Notes: a model not told the origin generated them from the sequence alone. A stretch of DNA of 64,000 nucleotides from Pseudomonas sp. N3-W (GCF_024970185.1 NZ_CP103965.1:6610932-6674931); one strand, 5' to 3'; shown: positions 1 through 8,874, counted from the stretch's first letter. Numbers and translations are program-made.

Positions 1-1043
1 AATGCCTGATCCGGCACCAGCTTCCCGGCGGCTTCCAGGTTGTCTTCCAGACGTTCACTCCAGTGATCGAGCGTTCGCGCGTAATGCAGGCGCAGGCTCT
101 CGACGTCGACAATCTCCAGACCGGCTTCGCTGATCTCGGCAGAAATCATCGCCAGGTGTGGCAGTTCGCCGTTGGGGAACACGTACTTCTCGATGAAATC
201 ACCAGCACCGCGTCCCACTGGACGCCCATCAATGTGCTTGGCGGTGATCCCGTGGTTCATCACCAGGCCGCCCTCCTTCACCGCACCGAACAGGGTTTTG
301 CAGTACTCGGCCAGATTGGCATGGCCGACGTGTTCGAACATGCCGACGCTGACGACTTTATCGAAGCGACCGTCCTGCGGCAGATCTCGGTAATCAAGCA
401 GTTGCAACTCGACCTGATCATCAAGCCCTTCAGCGGTTACACGCTCACGGGCCAATGCCAGTTGTTCCTTGCTGAGCGTAATGCCGAACACTTTCACGCC
501 AAACTCACGCGCCGCATAACGCGCCAGACCACCCCAACCGCAGCCGACGTCCAGCAAGTACTCGCCTGGTTGCAAACGCAATTTGCGGCATAGGTGACGG
601 AATTTGGCTTGTTGCGCCTGTTCCAGCGTTTCGCTGCCGGTTTCGAAATAGCCACAGGAATACGCCATGTCGCTATCGAGCCACAGCTGATAAAAGTCGT
701 TGGAGAGGTCGTAGTGATAGGAAATCGCTTTGGCGTCGGTTTCCTTGTCGTGGACATTGCGCACGGGCTGACTGCCGTCGTCTTCGGCCACCAGCGCCTG
801 ACTCCACTCATCGCAGACGCGAATCACCTCGCTGATGGAGCCCTCCAGTTCGAGCTTGCCTTCGACAAACGCCGCCCCCAGCGCGTCGAGACTCGGATGC
901 GTAAACTGGTTCACCATTTGTGGATCCTTGACCACAATGGTGACGCTGGGCGCCGGGCCCAGATTGAACTCATGGCCATCCCAGAGCCGCAGGCGTAGCG
1001 GTAGCTGCAGATTCTGCAAGGCCGGTGGAAGTTGCGCGAGCAT
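1..1043 (-). CDS. cfa: Cyclopropane-fatty-acyl-phospholipid synthase (C-terminus cut by window edge)
   Basis: SAM-dependent enzyme that adds a methylene bridge to the cis double bond of unsaturated acyl chains in membrane phospholipids. About 347 codons are visible. An N-terminal lipid-binding segment is followed by the methyltransferase fold: SAM motif LDVGCGWGG, then VSVGMFEHVG and GDFIEKYVFP, all typical of the CFA/Mycolic acid synthase family. The family is about 390-395 residues, so roughly 45 C-terminal residues lie outside the window. Start ATG at 1043-1041 is preceded by a GGGGG ribosome site. The gene reads in the same direction as the metal ATPase operon behind it but has its own leader with two palindromes. 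Pseudomonas has two paralogs (cfaA, cfaB); the neighbourhood suggests the stationary-phase one (cfaB), but I cannot prove that from sequence. Confidence 0.93.
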   Translation of the reverse strand, partial: MLAQLPPALQNLQLPLRLRLWDGHEFNLGPAPSVTIVVKDPQMVNQFTHPSLDALGAAFVEGKLELEGSISEVIRVCDEWSQALVAEDDGSQPVRNVHDKETDAKAISYHYDLSNDFYQLWLDSDMAYSCGYFETGSETLEQAQQAKFRHLCRKLRLQPGEYLLDVGCGWGGLARYAAREFGVKVFGITLSKEQLALARERVTAEGLDDQVELQLLDYRDLPQDGRFDKVVSVGMFEHVGHANLAEYCKTLFGAVKEGGLVMNHGITAKHIDGRPVGRGAGDFIEKYVFPNGELPHLAMISAEISEAGLEIVDVESLRLHYARTLDHWSERLEDNLEAAGKLVPDQA

Positions 1044-1058
1044 AGTTGATCCCCCTTG

Positions 1059-1074
1059 TTTCAGACGTCTGAAA
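1059..1074. promoter_or_regulatory. Perfect 16-bp palindrome in the cfa leader
   Basis: TTTCAGACGTCTGAAA is its own reverse complement and ends 16 nt before the cfa start codon. A perfect 16-bp dyad this close to a ribosome site could be an operator for a dimeric repressor or simply a leader hairpin. No matching regulator gene is adjacent. Confidence 0.35.
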
Positions 1075-1103
1075 TGAGGGTAGACCATCCTGTAAAAATA
1101 GCA

Positions 1104-1178
1104 GGCTATCGATTTGATAGCCGTTTTCTATGTTTTCAGAGTGCGCCCTCTTAACAGAGGACTGTCAACTGGGCGCAC
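1104..1178 (-). terminator. Structured 3' region of the metal ATPase operon
   Basis: Two hairpins lie between the ATPase stop and cfa. The first pairs GTGCGCCC (1141-1148) with GGGCGCAC (1171-1178). The second pairs GGCTATC (1104-1110) with GATAGCC (1116-1122) around a 5-nt loop; on the minus strand it is followed by TGCTATTTTTA, resembling an intrinsic terminator. The GC content of the second stem is modest, so read-through into cfa is possible. Confidence 0.45.
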
Positions 1179-1196
1179 AGTTCTAATAGTTTTAAC

Positions 1197-3107
1197 TCAG
1201 GTTTCTTCCTTCAATTTCAGCAGCGGCTCCTGAAACCGCAGCAAACGTCCGGCGTTACCCAGCACCAGCAACGTACTGAGGTTATGCAGCAGCGCGGCAA
1301 TCATCGCCCCCGCCGCGCCGAGCCAGCCAAACGCGGCAAAGGCGACAATCGCCAGCGTCCAACCCAGCCCGATGATCACGTTCACCTGCAAGGTCTGCCG
1401 GCACTGGCGACTCAAGCGTACACACGTCCCGAGGCGGCGCAGATCACTGCCGATCAGCACGATGTCCGCCGACGCCAGGGCAATGTCCGCCCCGCCCGCG
1501 CCCATGGCCACGCCGACCACGCCGGCCTTCAAGGCCAGTGAATCGTTGATGCCGTCTCCCACCACCATCGGCCGGAAGCCGTTGCCGATTTCTGCCAGCA
1601 CCCGGTTGAGTTTGTCTTCAGGCAAAGCCTGGGCTTCGACATCGCTGATGCCGACATCACGTGCCAACGTCTGCGCAACGCTTTGGCGATCCCCCGTCAG
1701 CAACAGCTGGCGACCCAGACCCAGTTCGCGCAGTTCGCTCAAGGCAAATTGCGCTTCCGGTTTTACCGTGTCGGCCAGCAACAGCCAGGCGAGAAATTCG
1801 CCGTTGAGTGCCAGGCCGGCAATCGGGCCGTCGTGTTCCGGCACCGCGGATGTCTCGATGCCCAATTGCGCAAACAACTCCGGACGACCCAGCGCCGCTT
1901 CGCCCTGCTCCGTGTTCGCCACCACGCCCAGCCCCTGGCGCTCGTGGATATCCGTCAGCACCAGGAAATGCTCTTGAGTCACCAGCCCGGCCAAGGCACG
2001 GCTGACCGGGTGACTGCTGGCGGAACCCAGACTGGCGGCAAGTTTCAGAACGTGACTGCGATCCTGCAGCGGGCTGTCGATCGATTGCAGACGCAGGGTG
2101 CCAAAGGTCAGGGTGCCGGTCTTGTCGACCACCAGTGATGTCAGGTCGGCCAACTCTTCGAGGAACGCCGAGCTGCGAATCAGAATCCCGTGCCGCGCCG
2201 CCACGGCCACACCGGCAATGGCCGTGGCCGGTGCCGACAACACCAATGCACACGGACACGCCGCGACCAACACGGCAAGCATCGCCTGCGCGTCGTTGGT
2301 GACGAACCAGGTCACCGCCGCCAGCAACAACACCAACACCATGTAGCTGCCGGCATAACGCTCCAGCAAACGCGTGATCGGTGGCTTCGAGCGCTCGGCG
2401 CTTTGCATCAGTGCGATGACTTTACCGAGGGTCGACTCGTTGCCGGTGCGGGTCACTTCAATGCGTAGCAAGCCATCAAGGTTGATCGCCCCGCCAAACA
2501 CCTGCATGCCCACCGCCACTTCCATCGGCACTGATTCACCGGTGATGGACGCGGTGTCGAGGCTAGCCTGACCGGACAACACTCGACCATCCGCCGGTAC
2601 GCGATCACCGGCACGCACCTCGACCAGATCACCCGCCTTGAGCGTGCCGTTGTCGACTTCAACGATGGCGCCATCCGCCTGCACCTTGCGCGCATGGCTG
2701 CGGGTTAGTTTGCCGAGGGCATGAATCGCCTCCTGGGAACCGATCACGCTGCGCTCTTCCAGCACATGGCCGAAGATCATGATGATCGGCAGCAAGGCGG
2801 CGGTCAGCAAATCCCCGGTGGCCCAGGCGCCGAGCATCGCCAGGGCGATCAGTTGATCGGTAATGCCGTGCAGGCTTGGGTAACGCAGGCTGTACCAGGC
2901 CGAACGCATCACCGGTACCGCCACCAATATGGAAGCAAATCCCAGCAGCAATTGGCTGACACCGGTCTGCTCCGGCGACAACCAGCGCCAGATCAGCCCC
3001 AGTCCGAGCAGGCCCAAGGCAAGCATGGCCAGGGTCAATTGGCGGGCGGCGCTGCGTTGTTCTGCCGAGGACAACATGCTCGGCGCAGCGGCAGTTTGAG
3101 CGGTCAT
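1197..3107 (-). CDS. Heavy-metal P1B-type ATPase
   Basis: Membrane pump of 636 residues that would move a soft transition metal at the cost of ATP. Visible motifs: TGES in the actuator domain (189-192), transmembrane CPC metal site (284-286), phosphorylated Asp in DKTGTLT (328), the P1B hallmark HP pair (366-367), VGDGINDS hinge, and HNLSTLLVLGN in the last membrane helix. There is no N-terminal heavy-metal-associated (GMTCxxC) domain, and the His-rich stretch sits instead in a neighbouring operon protein. Start overlaps the stop of the upstream HflC-like gene by 4 nt (ATGA), so translation is probably coupled. Last gene of a four-gene operon. Direction of transport and metal are unknown; zinc is suggested by the Zur-like box upstream of the operon. 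Confidence 0.9.
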   Translation of the reverse strand: MTAQTAAAPSMLSSAEQRSAARQLTLAMLALGLLGLGLIWRWLSPEQTGVSQLLLGFASILVAVPVMRSAWYSLRYPSLHGITDQLIALAMLGAWATGDLLTAALLPIIMIFGHVLEERSVIGSQEAIHALGKLTRSHARKVQADGAIVEVDNGTLKAGDLVEVRAGDRVPADGRVLSGQASLDTASITGESVPMEVAVGMQVFGGAINLDGLLRIEVTRTGNESTLGKVIALMQSAERSKPPITRLLERYAGSYMVLVLLLAAVTWFVTNDAQAMLAVLVAACPCALVLSAPATAIAGVAVAARHGILIRSSAFLEELADLTSLVVDKTGTLTFGTLRLQSIDSPLQDRSHVLKLAASLGSASSHPVSRALAGLVTQEHFLVLTDIHERQGLGVVANTEQGEAALGRPELFAQLGIETSAVPEHDGPIAGLALNGEFLAWLLLADTVKPEAQFALSELRELGLGRQLLLTGDRQSVAQTLARDVGISDVEAQALPEDKLNRVLAEIGNGFRPMVVGDGINDSLALKAGVVGVAMGAGGADIALASADIVLIGSDLRRLGTCVRLSRQCRQTLQVNVIIGLGWTLAIVAFAAFGWLGAAGAMIAALLHNLSTLLVLGNAGRLLRFQEPLLKLKEET

Positions 3108-4162
3108 TGTGCAGCTCCCTGAATGATCAGGCGGGAATCGTCTTTCGGATCGACCGTGGTCACCGACCCGGCTTGACCGAGAATTTTCGGCATGCGTTCG
3201 CGGTAGATCCGCAGCAACATTTGCGGGTCCGTACCTTGCTGTTGCGCCTTGGCCAGGCTCAATACAGTGGCGGTATCGGTCGAGGCTTTGGCCAGTCGTT
3301 CACTGGCTTGGGCATGAGCCACTTGCAGCGTACGATCAGCTTGTTCGTTGGCCGCCTGAGTGAGTTTCTCCGCATCAGTGCGGGCATTGGCCACGGCCTT
3401 GTCCGCTTGCTGACTGGCCGTCAAAACCGCGTTGAAGGCGTTGACCGCCGGGCCGGGCAAACTCGATTGCACGTCGACCCGCGCCACTTCGATCCCCAGC
3501 CCCTGCCCTGTTGCCGTCAGTTCGGCCAGGCGTTGATTGATGCCCTGCACCAGATCACCACGCAAGCGTTCGCGGCGTTCGGCGGCCTGGTTGTCGGCAC
3601 CGATCAGCTCGGGTCGCGCCACCAGAATGGTGTCCAGATCTCGCGCGGCGGTGAGCGCCACGGCGCTGCGCGTCACCAGGCGATCCAGCGCCGGCAGCAC
3701 GTGTTCACCTTGCAGTACGAACGCATAAGGCTCAGTGACTTTGTAGAACACCCGCACATCGAGTTGCACCACACCGGCATCACCGGTCAGCAAATAACCG
3801 GAACCTGCCAGCGCATCGCTGAGCGGGGTGGCAAAGGTTGCGACCCGATCGGCTTGAATGGCGACATCGCTGCGCAACAGATTTTCCACGCGGCGTTCGA
3901 TCACCCGATCCGCCGCTGGCAGCAAGATCACCTGCTCAAACGGACGCGGCCAGGCCAACAACAGACCTGCATTCTGAATCCGATCCAGTGCACCGAAGTG
4001 CAAGACCACGGCGCGATTTTGCGGATCAATCTGCCGCACATTAGAGAATGCCCAAGCCAACGCGGCCAACACCGTCACTGCGTACAGCGCCAGAAAAGCC
4101 ACTCGCCCGGCTTGAATCCAGGGGCTGCTCAATTCATTTGTTCCACGTGGAACCAAACTCAT
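3104..4162 (-). CDS. SPFH/band-7 membrane protein, HflC-like
   Basis: 352-residue protein with one N-terminal membrane segment (about residues 19-40), then an SPFH (stomatin/prohibitin/flotillin/HflC) domain beginning IDPQNRAVVLHFG, and an Ala/Gln-rich coiled coil near the C-terminus (VANARTDAEKLTQAANEQAD). Annotation pipelines usually call these 'protease modulator HflC', but it is not the hflC of the hfq-hflX-hflKC locus, and no FtsH is nearby. It overlaps both neighbours by 4 nt. SPFH proteins form large ring-like scaffolds in the membrane, so I infer that it organises the ATPase. Its first codons contain a parS site (4139-4154), which fixes residues LVPRGT. Confidence 0.8.
   Translation of the reverse strand: MSLVPRGTNELSSPWIQAGRVAFLALYAVTVLAALAWAFSNVRQIDPQNRAVVLHFGALDRIQNAGLLLAWPRPFEQVILLPAADRVIERRVENLLRSDVAIQADRVATFATPLSDALAGSGYLLTGDAGVVQLDVRVFYKVTEPYAFVLQGEHVLPALDRLVTRSAVALTAARDLDTILVARPELIGADNQAAERRERLRGDLVQGINQRLAELTATGQGLGIEVARVDVQSSLPGPAVNAFNAVLTASQQADKAVANARTDAEKLTQAANEQADRTLQVAHAQASERLAKASTDTATVLSLAKAQQQGTDPQMLLRIYRERMPKILGQAGSVTTVDPKDDSRLIIQGAAQ
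4139..4154. other. parS: parS-like centromere site within the hflC-like gene
   Basis: TGTTCCACGTGGAACC matches 15 of 16 bases of the Pseudomonas ParB-binding palindrome TGTTCCACGTGGAACA. It lies about 44 kb from parB and 54 kb from dnaA, within the distance over which parS sites occur around Pseudomonas origins. Confidence 0.8.
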
Positions 4163-5208
4163 GGCTGCGTCCCGGACTTGATATCGAGGCTCGGCGGACC
4201 GTCAACCAACACCCGGAACGGGGCTGCATCGGTGCGCAAAATCAGCTTCGTTCCCGGTGAAACGATAGTGCCCAGCGTGTCGAGTGAGCGCAGCAAGTTG
4301 TACAACTGCGGTGAACCGGCGTAAGCGCGACCGTAAATTTGCGCGGCTTCAACTCGCGATTGCGCTTCGATGTCCGCCGCTTTGACCGTGGCATCCGCTT
4401 GAACAATTCGCGCGTCACGCTCGGCTGCCGAACGAATCTGCGCCGCTTCTCGTTTACCGATGGCCGTGCGTTCGGTGGCGATTGTTTCACGCTCGGCGCG
4501 CATGCGATCGACCGTGGCCGTGAGCGTCACCGATGGCAAGGTCAGACGCTCGACACCGACTTGCAGCACGCGCACACCGTAAGTGGCCAGCAACTGTTGC
4601 TCGATCTGCTGACGCAATTGCGCTTCGAAATCGGCGATGTGCACCTGATTGGCGTCGGTGTTGACCAGATTCGCCAGGTCGAAACTGCTCGCGGTGGTTT
4701 CCAGCGCCGAGCCGACAAAGGTGCGAATCTGGCGTGCTGCTTCGTCTGGCTGGTTCTGCACGGCGCGCATAAAGCGTTGTACGTGATCCGGATCGCCTTG
4801 CACCTGCCACGCCACATAGGCCTGAACGATGATGCGCAGACCATCGCGAGTGCCCACATCCTGCAACCCGCTGGAGGTGGTGCGCAGGCGCAGATCAACC
4901 GGTATCGCCGCCTCGAACGGCGCCGGCCAGCGCCAACCCAGACCCGGTTCGAGCAGCACACGCGACGGATTACCGAAACGGGTAATCACCGTGGCCTCCC
5001 CCGAACGCACCTGCACCAGGCTCGCCGCCGCAATGGCGAACGCCACCAGCAACGCAGCCCAACCCATGCGCCGCCAAGGGAATGGGCCCGCCTCTTGCGG
5101 ATCACCGTGATGATGGTGACCGTGGTGGTGATGGCCGGCATGGCCGTGGCCGCTATCGTGAGCATGACCGGCGTGGTCATCGTGATCGTGGGTATGGGAC
5201 TGGCTCAC
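4159..5208 (-). CDS. SPFH/band-7 membrane protein, HflK-like, with His-rich N-terminus
   Basis: 349-residue protein. Residues 5-34 hold 16 histidines, mixed with Asp and Gly, including two HHHH runs, a typical low-affinity metal-binding sequence. A membrane segment follows (about 50-67), then an SPFH domain (VRSGEATVITRFGNPSRVLLEPGLGWRW region) and a charged coiled coil (ERTAIGKREAAQIRSAAERD). Labelled HflK-like, yet classical HflK has no His tail. It overlaps the gene on either side by 4 nt. The cytoplasmic placement of the N-terminus is inferred from the lack of a signal peptide. Likely role: metal buffering or delivery to the P1B ATPase in the same operon. Confidence 0.8.
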   Translation of the reverse strand: MSQSHTHDHDDHAGHAHDSGHGHAGHHHHGHHHHGDPQEAGPFPWRRMGWAALLVAFAIAAASLVQVRSGEATVITRFGNPSRVLLEPGLGWRWPAPFEAAIPVDLRLRTTSSGLQDVGTRDGLRIIVQAYVAWQVQGDPDHVQRFMRAVQNQPDEAARQIRTFVGSALETTASSFDLANLVNTDANQVHIADFEAQLRQQIEQQLLATYGVRVLQVGVERLTLPSVTLTATVDRMRAERETIATERTAIGKREAAQIRSAAERDARIVQADATVKAADIEAQSRVEAAQIYGRAYAGSPQLYNLLRSLDTLGTIVSPGTKLILRTDAAPFRVLVDGPPSLDIKSGTQP

Positions 5209-7196
5209 TTGGCGGCTCCTGGCTGAGCGGTATTACGTGACGGCGCAGGGTCTGCCGGCAGCGTGAACGTACGCAGGTCTATGGTCGGCGCATTGCTGCT
5301 GCCGCCCAGACGATGATCGATTACCAGCAGCTTGGCATTGGCCAGGCCCTGGCTGAGTTGACTGAGGTATTGCTCCAGCACGAAGGCTTGGCCGGCGCTG
5401 GCGTAAGCCTTTTGTTCGGCGCTGAATTTCAGGTCGGCGGCTTTGGCAGTGGCGTTGATTTCGTGGGCGTTGGCGGTGGCCTGATCGCGCGCGATGCTGG
5501 CCTGCAACTGCGCCTGGTTGGTCGCCTCGGCCGCCGCACCGCGCTCGCGGGAAATCAGCGCCTGCGCGCCAATCTGCGCCGCTTGTACGGCGTGATAAGC
5601 GTTGGCGGCGCCAGCTGGCGGATGAATCGCCTCAACGACCGTCGCGAGAATTTCCACGCCGCTGTCGAGTTTTTTCAGGTCGTCCTGCACCGCACGGCCA
5701 ATTTTTTCGCCCAGCCCTACCCGATCTTCACCGAGCAAGCCGTCGAGGGTCCGCGTCGCGAAGTCGTGCACCAGAATCCGGCTGGCGGTGCTGCGAATGA
5801 GTGTGGGGACATCGGCACTGTTGTAGGTCGCGGCCAGCGCGTCCTTGTCACTCAAACCGATTTGATAGACGAAGCGCACGTCCATGTTGACGATCTGGAA
5901 GCTCTGCTTGTCAGCGCGGCTGCTGGCGATCACTTGGGATTTGTCGTTCACATGGCTGGCATCCCACAAGCGATTGGCAATCGCCGGGGCCGGGCCTTCA
6001 GCAGGTTCGGCTGTAACCGGGGCGCTTGCCTCGCCTACGCTGGTGGCCAACTCGTGGACCACGCCGTTCTCGACACTCCGCACCCGACCCAGAGGCCACG
6101 GCAAACCGGCGTGCAGACCAGGGCCAAAAACTTGCACCGGCTTGCCGAAACGCTCGTAGATACCGCGACCTTGCAAAGGGATTTCGTGAATGCCGGTGAG
6201 CGCCCAACCGACGATTGCCACGACCACCAGCACCGGCAGAAACGCCCGGCGCATATAAGTGAAGGCCCAGATTTGTCGCAGGTCGATACCGAAGCGGTTA
6301 TGCAATTCATGCTGCAAGGCGAGCAGCGGCTGTGGCGGCCAGCGCAACATGTCGGCGACAAAACTGCGCGCCAACAACGGTGGCTCAAGCAGTTCACGCT
6401 GTGGACTGAACAGCGATAACAGTGCACGCAGCAGCAACTCGGCGGCCACCAGCCCCGGTAGCAAACCGATCAACACGGCCAGACGCACCGGCCAGACAGA
6501 CGCTTCGCAGCCGAAAAGCAGGCACAACGCGCCAAGCACCAGGCAGATGATCGCAACGCGCGTCAGCTGCGCCAATGACGTGGCTTCAGGCCATTGGGCG
6601 GCGGATTCCTGAGCGAGCTGACGCTCCAGCACCAGCAAACCGAACGCCAGCAGCAAGGACAGTGCCGCACCCACACTGGCCGACAAGCCCAACGCAGCGG
6701 GCGGCAAGTCGAGGTTCCAGACCTCGTTGATGCTGTACAGCGTCAACAGCGCCCAACCCGCCAGCCAGAGCGTCGGCGCGCCGATCTGCCCGAGCAACCG
6801 GGTGCCGCGCTGGCCCATTCGGGCGAGCTGTTTTTCGTACCAGCCAAGCGGTGCTTCGGGCTCAGCCTCGACCGGCAACAGCTCGCCAACGTCCGGCTGC
6901 ATCGCCTGGCTGCGCCATTGACTGACCCACCACGCCGATTGCAACCCGGCTATCAGCACCAGCAGACCGGCGCTTTGATTGACCAGCAGCGGGGCCCACA
7001 GCGAGTGCGCCGCAAATAACGCAACAACGGACGCCGTCAACAGCCCCACTGCCGCCAGGGCGCTGAGGCCGATGGCGAGCAAGCGCAATCGGCGCCCCTG
7101 AAAAACCGCCTGCTGAAAGCGCAGCAGCCCGGCTACTTGCGTTCCATCGACTTCGAGATCGACTTGCATACCACCCCAGTGTTTATCATTACTCAC
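5205..7196 (-). CDS. Polytopic membrane protein with C-terminal SPFH (HflK-like) domain
   Basis: 663 residues, about twice the length of HflK. The N-terminal half has about six hydrophobic segments (roughly 38-62, 68-92, 138-156, 168-190, 210-230, 238-262), then another at about 318-338, followed by an SPFH domain (GIYERFGKPVQVFGPGLHAG) and an Ala-rich coiled coil near 560-620. First gene of the operon; its stop overlaps the next start by 4 nt. The start is GTG at 7196 without a clear ribosome site; the ATG nine codons on (7169), preceded by GGGGTGG, is an alternative. A Zur-like palindrome lies just upstream. I know of no assigned function for this fused form. Confidence 0.75.
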   Translation of the reverse strand: MSNDKHWGGMQVDLEVDGTQVAGLLRFQQAVFQGRRLRLLAIGLSALAAVGLLTASVVALFAAHSLWAPLLVNQSAGLLVLIAGLQSAWWVSQWRSQAMQPDVGELLPVEAEPEAPLGWYEKQLARMGQRGTRLLGQIGAPTLWLAGWALLTLYSINEVWNLDLPPAALGLSASVGAALSLLLAFGLLVLERQLAQESAAQWPEATSLAQLTRVAIICLVLGALCLLFGCEASVWPVRLAVLIGLLPGLVAAELLLRALLSLFSPQRELLEPPLLARSFVADMLRWPPQPLLALQHELHNRFGIDLRQIWAFTYMRRAFLPVLVVVAIVGWALTGIHEIPLQGRGIYERFGKPVQVFGPGLHAGLPWPLGRVRSVENGVVHELATSVGEASAPVTAEPAEGPAPAIANRLWDASHVNDKSQVIASSRADKQSFQIVNMDVRFVYQIGLSDKDALAATYNSADVPTLIRSTASRILVHDFATRTLDGLLGEDRVGLGEKIGRAVQDDLKKLDSGVEILATVVEAIHPPAGAANAYHAVQAAQIGAQALISRERGAAAEATNQAQLQASIARDQATANAHEINATAKAADLKFSAEQKAYASAGQAFVLEQYLSQLSQGLANAKLLVIDHRLGGSSNAPTIDLRTFTLPADPAPSRNTAQPGAAK

Positions 7197-7203
7197 GATA
7201 CAA

Positions 7204-7222
7204 CTCGTTACGATATAACGAG
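7204..7222. promoter_or_regulatory. Zur-like operator upstream of the SPFH-ATPase operon
   Basis: CTCGTTACGATATAACGAG has 7-bp perfect arms (7204-7210, 7216-7222). Its core GTTACGATATAAC (7207-7219) matches 11 of 13 bases of the GTTATAATATAAC core typical of gammaproteobacterial Zur boxes as I remember them. It sits 8 nt upstream of the GTG start codon, where a bound repressor would block transcription. The dyad is direct observation; assignment to Zur is inference. Confidence 0.55.
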
Positions 7223-7374
7223 AGCGGTGAAATTTTTGTACTAAATCTTTGTATCAGTGACGCTCAACCTCAAGCCTTGACCGAAATGCCCTGAAACGCA
7301 CATATTACGCTCATAATTTTTCATCAGGACTACGTTTACCCCTCTCCGGTCTCATTCAATTCAGGAGTACATCC

Positions 7375-8775
7375 ATGAGCACTTATGACGTCGTGATTCT
7401 GGGCGGCGGCCCCGGCGGCTACAACGCGGCGATCCGCGCTGGCCAGCTGGGCCTGAAGGCCGCGTGCGTCGAAGGGCGTGCCACGCTGGGCGGCACCTGC
7501 CTGAATGTCGGCTGCATGCCGTCCAAGGCTCTGTTGCACGCCTCCGAACTCTATGAGGCGGCCATGGGTGCGGAGTTCGCCAACCTGGGCATCGAGGTCC
7601 AACCGACACTCAATCTCGCCCAGATGATGAAACAGAAAGACGAAAGCGTGACCGGGCTGACCAAAGGCATCGAGTTTCTGTTTCGCAAGCACAAGGTCGA
7701 CTGGATCAAGGGCTGGGGCCACATCGACGGCCCGGGCAAAGTCAGTATCACCGACAGCCTGGGGACCAAAACCGAGCTGAGCGCCAAAGACATCATCATC
7801 GCTACCGGGTCGGAGCCCACTCCCCTGCCCGGCGTGGAGATCGATAACAAGCGCATCCTCGACTCGACGGGTGCGTTGTCCCTGAGTGAGGTGCCCAAGC
7901 ATCTGGTGGTGATCGGTGCCGGCGTAATCGGCCTGGAACTGGGCTCGGTCTGGCGGCGTCTGGGGGCTCAGGTGACGGTGGTCGAGTTTCTCGACCGGAT
8001 CTGCCCTGGTGTCGACGGTGAAGCCGGAAAAACCCTGCAACGTTCGCTGAGCAAGCAAGGCATCAGCTTCAAGTTGAGTTCGAAAGTCACCAGCGCCACC
8101 ACCTCGGCGAACGACGTGCAACTGAGCGTCGAACCGGCTGCCGGTGGCACCGCCGAGTTGCTGGAAGCCGATTATGTGCTGGTGGCCATCGGTCGCCGTC
8201 CGTATACCCAAGGCCTGGGCCTGGAAAACGTGGGGCTGACCACGGACAAGCGCGGCATGCTCGCCAACAAGGGCCATCGCACCGAAGCGGCCGGGGTCTG
8301 GGTGATCGGCGACGTCACGTCCGGGCCGATGCTCGCGCACAAGGCCGAAGACGAAGCCATGGCCTGCATCGAACAGATTGTCGGCAAGGCTGGCGAAGTG
8401 AATTACAACCTGATCCCCAACGTGATCTACACCCGGCCGGAGCTGGCCAGCGTCGGCAAGACCGAAGAACAGCTCAAGGCTGAGGGCCGCACGTACAAGG
8501 TCGGCAAATTCCCGTTCACCGCCAACAGCCGGGCGAAGATCAATCACGAAACCGAAGGTTTTGCCAAAGTGCTGGCCGATGAACGCACCGACGAAATTCT
8601 CGGCGTGCATCTGGTCGGGCCGTGCGTCAGTGAAATGATTGGCGAGTATTGCGTGGCGATGGAATTCAGCGCGTCTGCCGAAGACATTGCCCTGACTTGC
8701 CATCCACACCCGACCCGGTCCGAGGCGTTGCGCCAGGCGGCGATGAATGTGGAGGGGATGGCGACGCAGATGTAA
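7375..8775 (+). CDS. lpd: Dihydrolipoyl dehydrogenase
   Basis: FAD flavoenzyme of 466 residues (E3) that reoxidises dihydrolipoamide of 2-oxoacid dehydrogenase or glycine cleavage complexes with NAD+. It shows FAD-binding GGGPGGYNAAIRAGQLG near the N-terminus, redox disulfide GGTCLNVGCMPSK (Cys pair near residue 45-50), a second Rossmann motif VIGAGVIGLELGSVW, the GDVTSGPMLAHKAEDE FAD motif, and the C-terminal active-site HPHPT with SE. ATG is preceded by CAGGAG. It stands alone, with no E1/E2 genes, as does the third Lpd (Lpd3-like) of P. putida, so its partner complex is unknown. REP hairpins follow. Confidence 0.93.
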   Translation: MSTYDVVILGGGPGGYNAAIRAGQLGLKAACVEGRATLGGTCLNVGCMPSKALLHASELYEAAMGAEFANLGIEVQPTLNLAQMMKQKDESVTGLTKGIEFLFRKHKVDWIKGWGHIDGPGKVSITDSLGTKTELSAKDIIIATGSEPTPLPGVEIDNKRILDSTGALSLSEVPKHLVVIGAGVIGLELGSVWRRLGAQVTVVEFLDRICPGVDGEAGKTLQRSLSKQGISFKLSSKVTSATTSANDVQLSVEPAAGGTAELLEADYVLVAIGRRPYTQGLGLENVGLTTDKRGMLANKGHRTEAAGVWVIGDVTSGPMLAHKAEDEAMACIEQIVGKAGEVNYNLIPNVIYTRPELASVGKTEEQLKAEGRTYKVGKFPFTANSRAKINHETEGFAKVLADERTDEILGVHLVGPCVSEMIGEYCVAMEFSASAEDIALTCHPHPTRSEALRQAAMNVEGMATQM

Positions 8776-8809
8776 GGCCTGAGGGATTTGCGGTGATTGA
8801 TCTATCGCC

Positions 8810-8874
8810 TTCGCGAGCAGGCTCGCTCCCACATTTGAAATGCATTTCCCTGTGGGAGCGAGCCTGCTCGCGAA
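8810..8874. repeat. Paired inverted REP element
   Basis: Two 24-bp arms, TTCGCGAGCAGGCTCGCTCC CACA (8810-8833) and its exact reverse complement (8851-8874), surround a 17-nt spacer. This is the common Pseudomonas REP doublet. It lies between the convergent lpd and lrp-type genes and may terminate both. Confidence 0.9.

Noticed and set aside
1197..3107. Copper exporter (CopA) identity for the P1B ATPase
   Set aside because: CPC motif alone is shared by Cu and Zn/Cd pumps; there is no N-terminal CxxC domain or copper-type chaperone nearby, so no metal-specific name is given.
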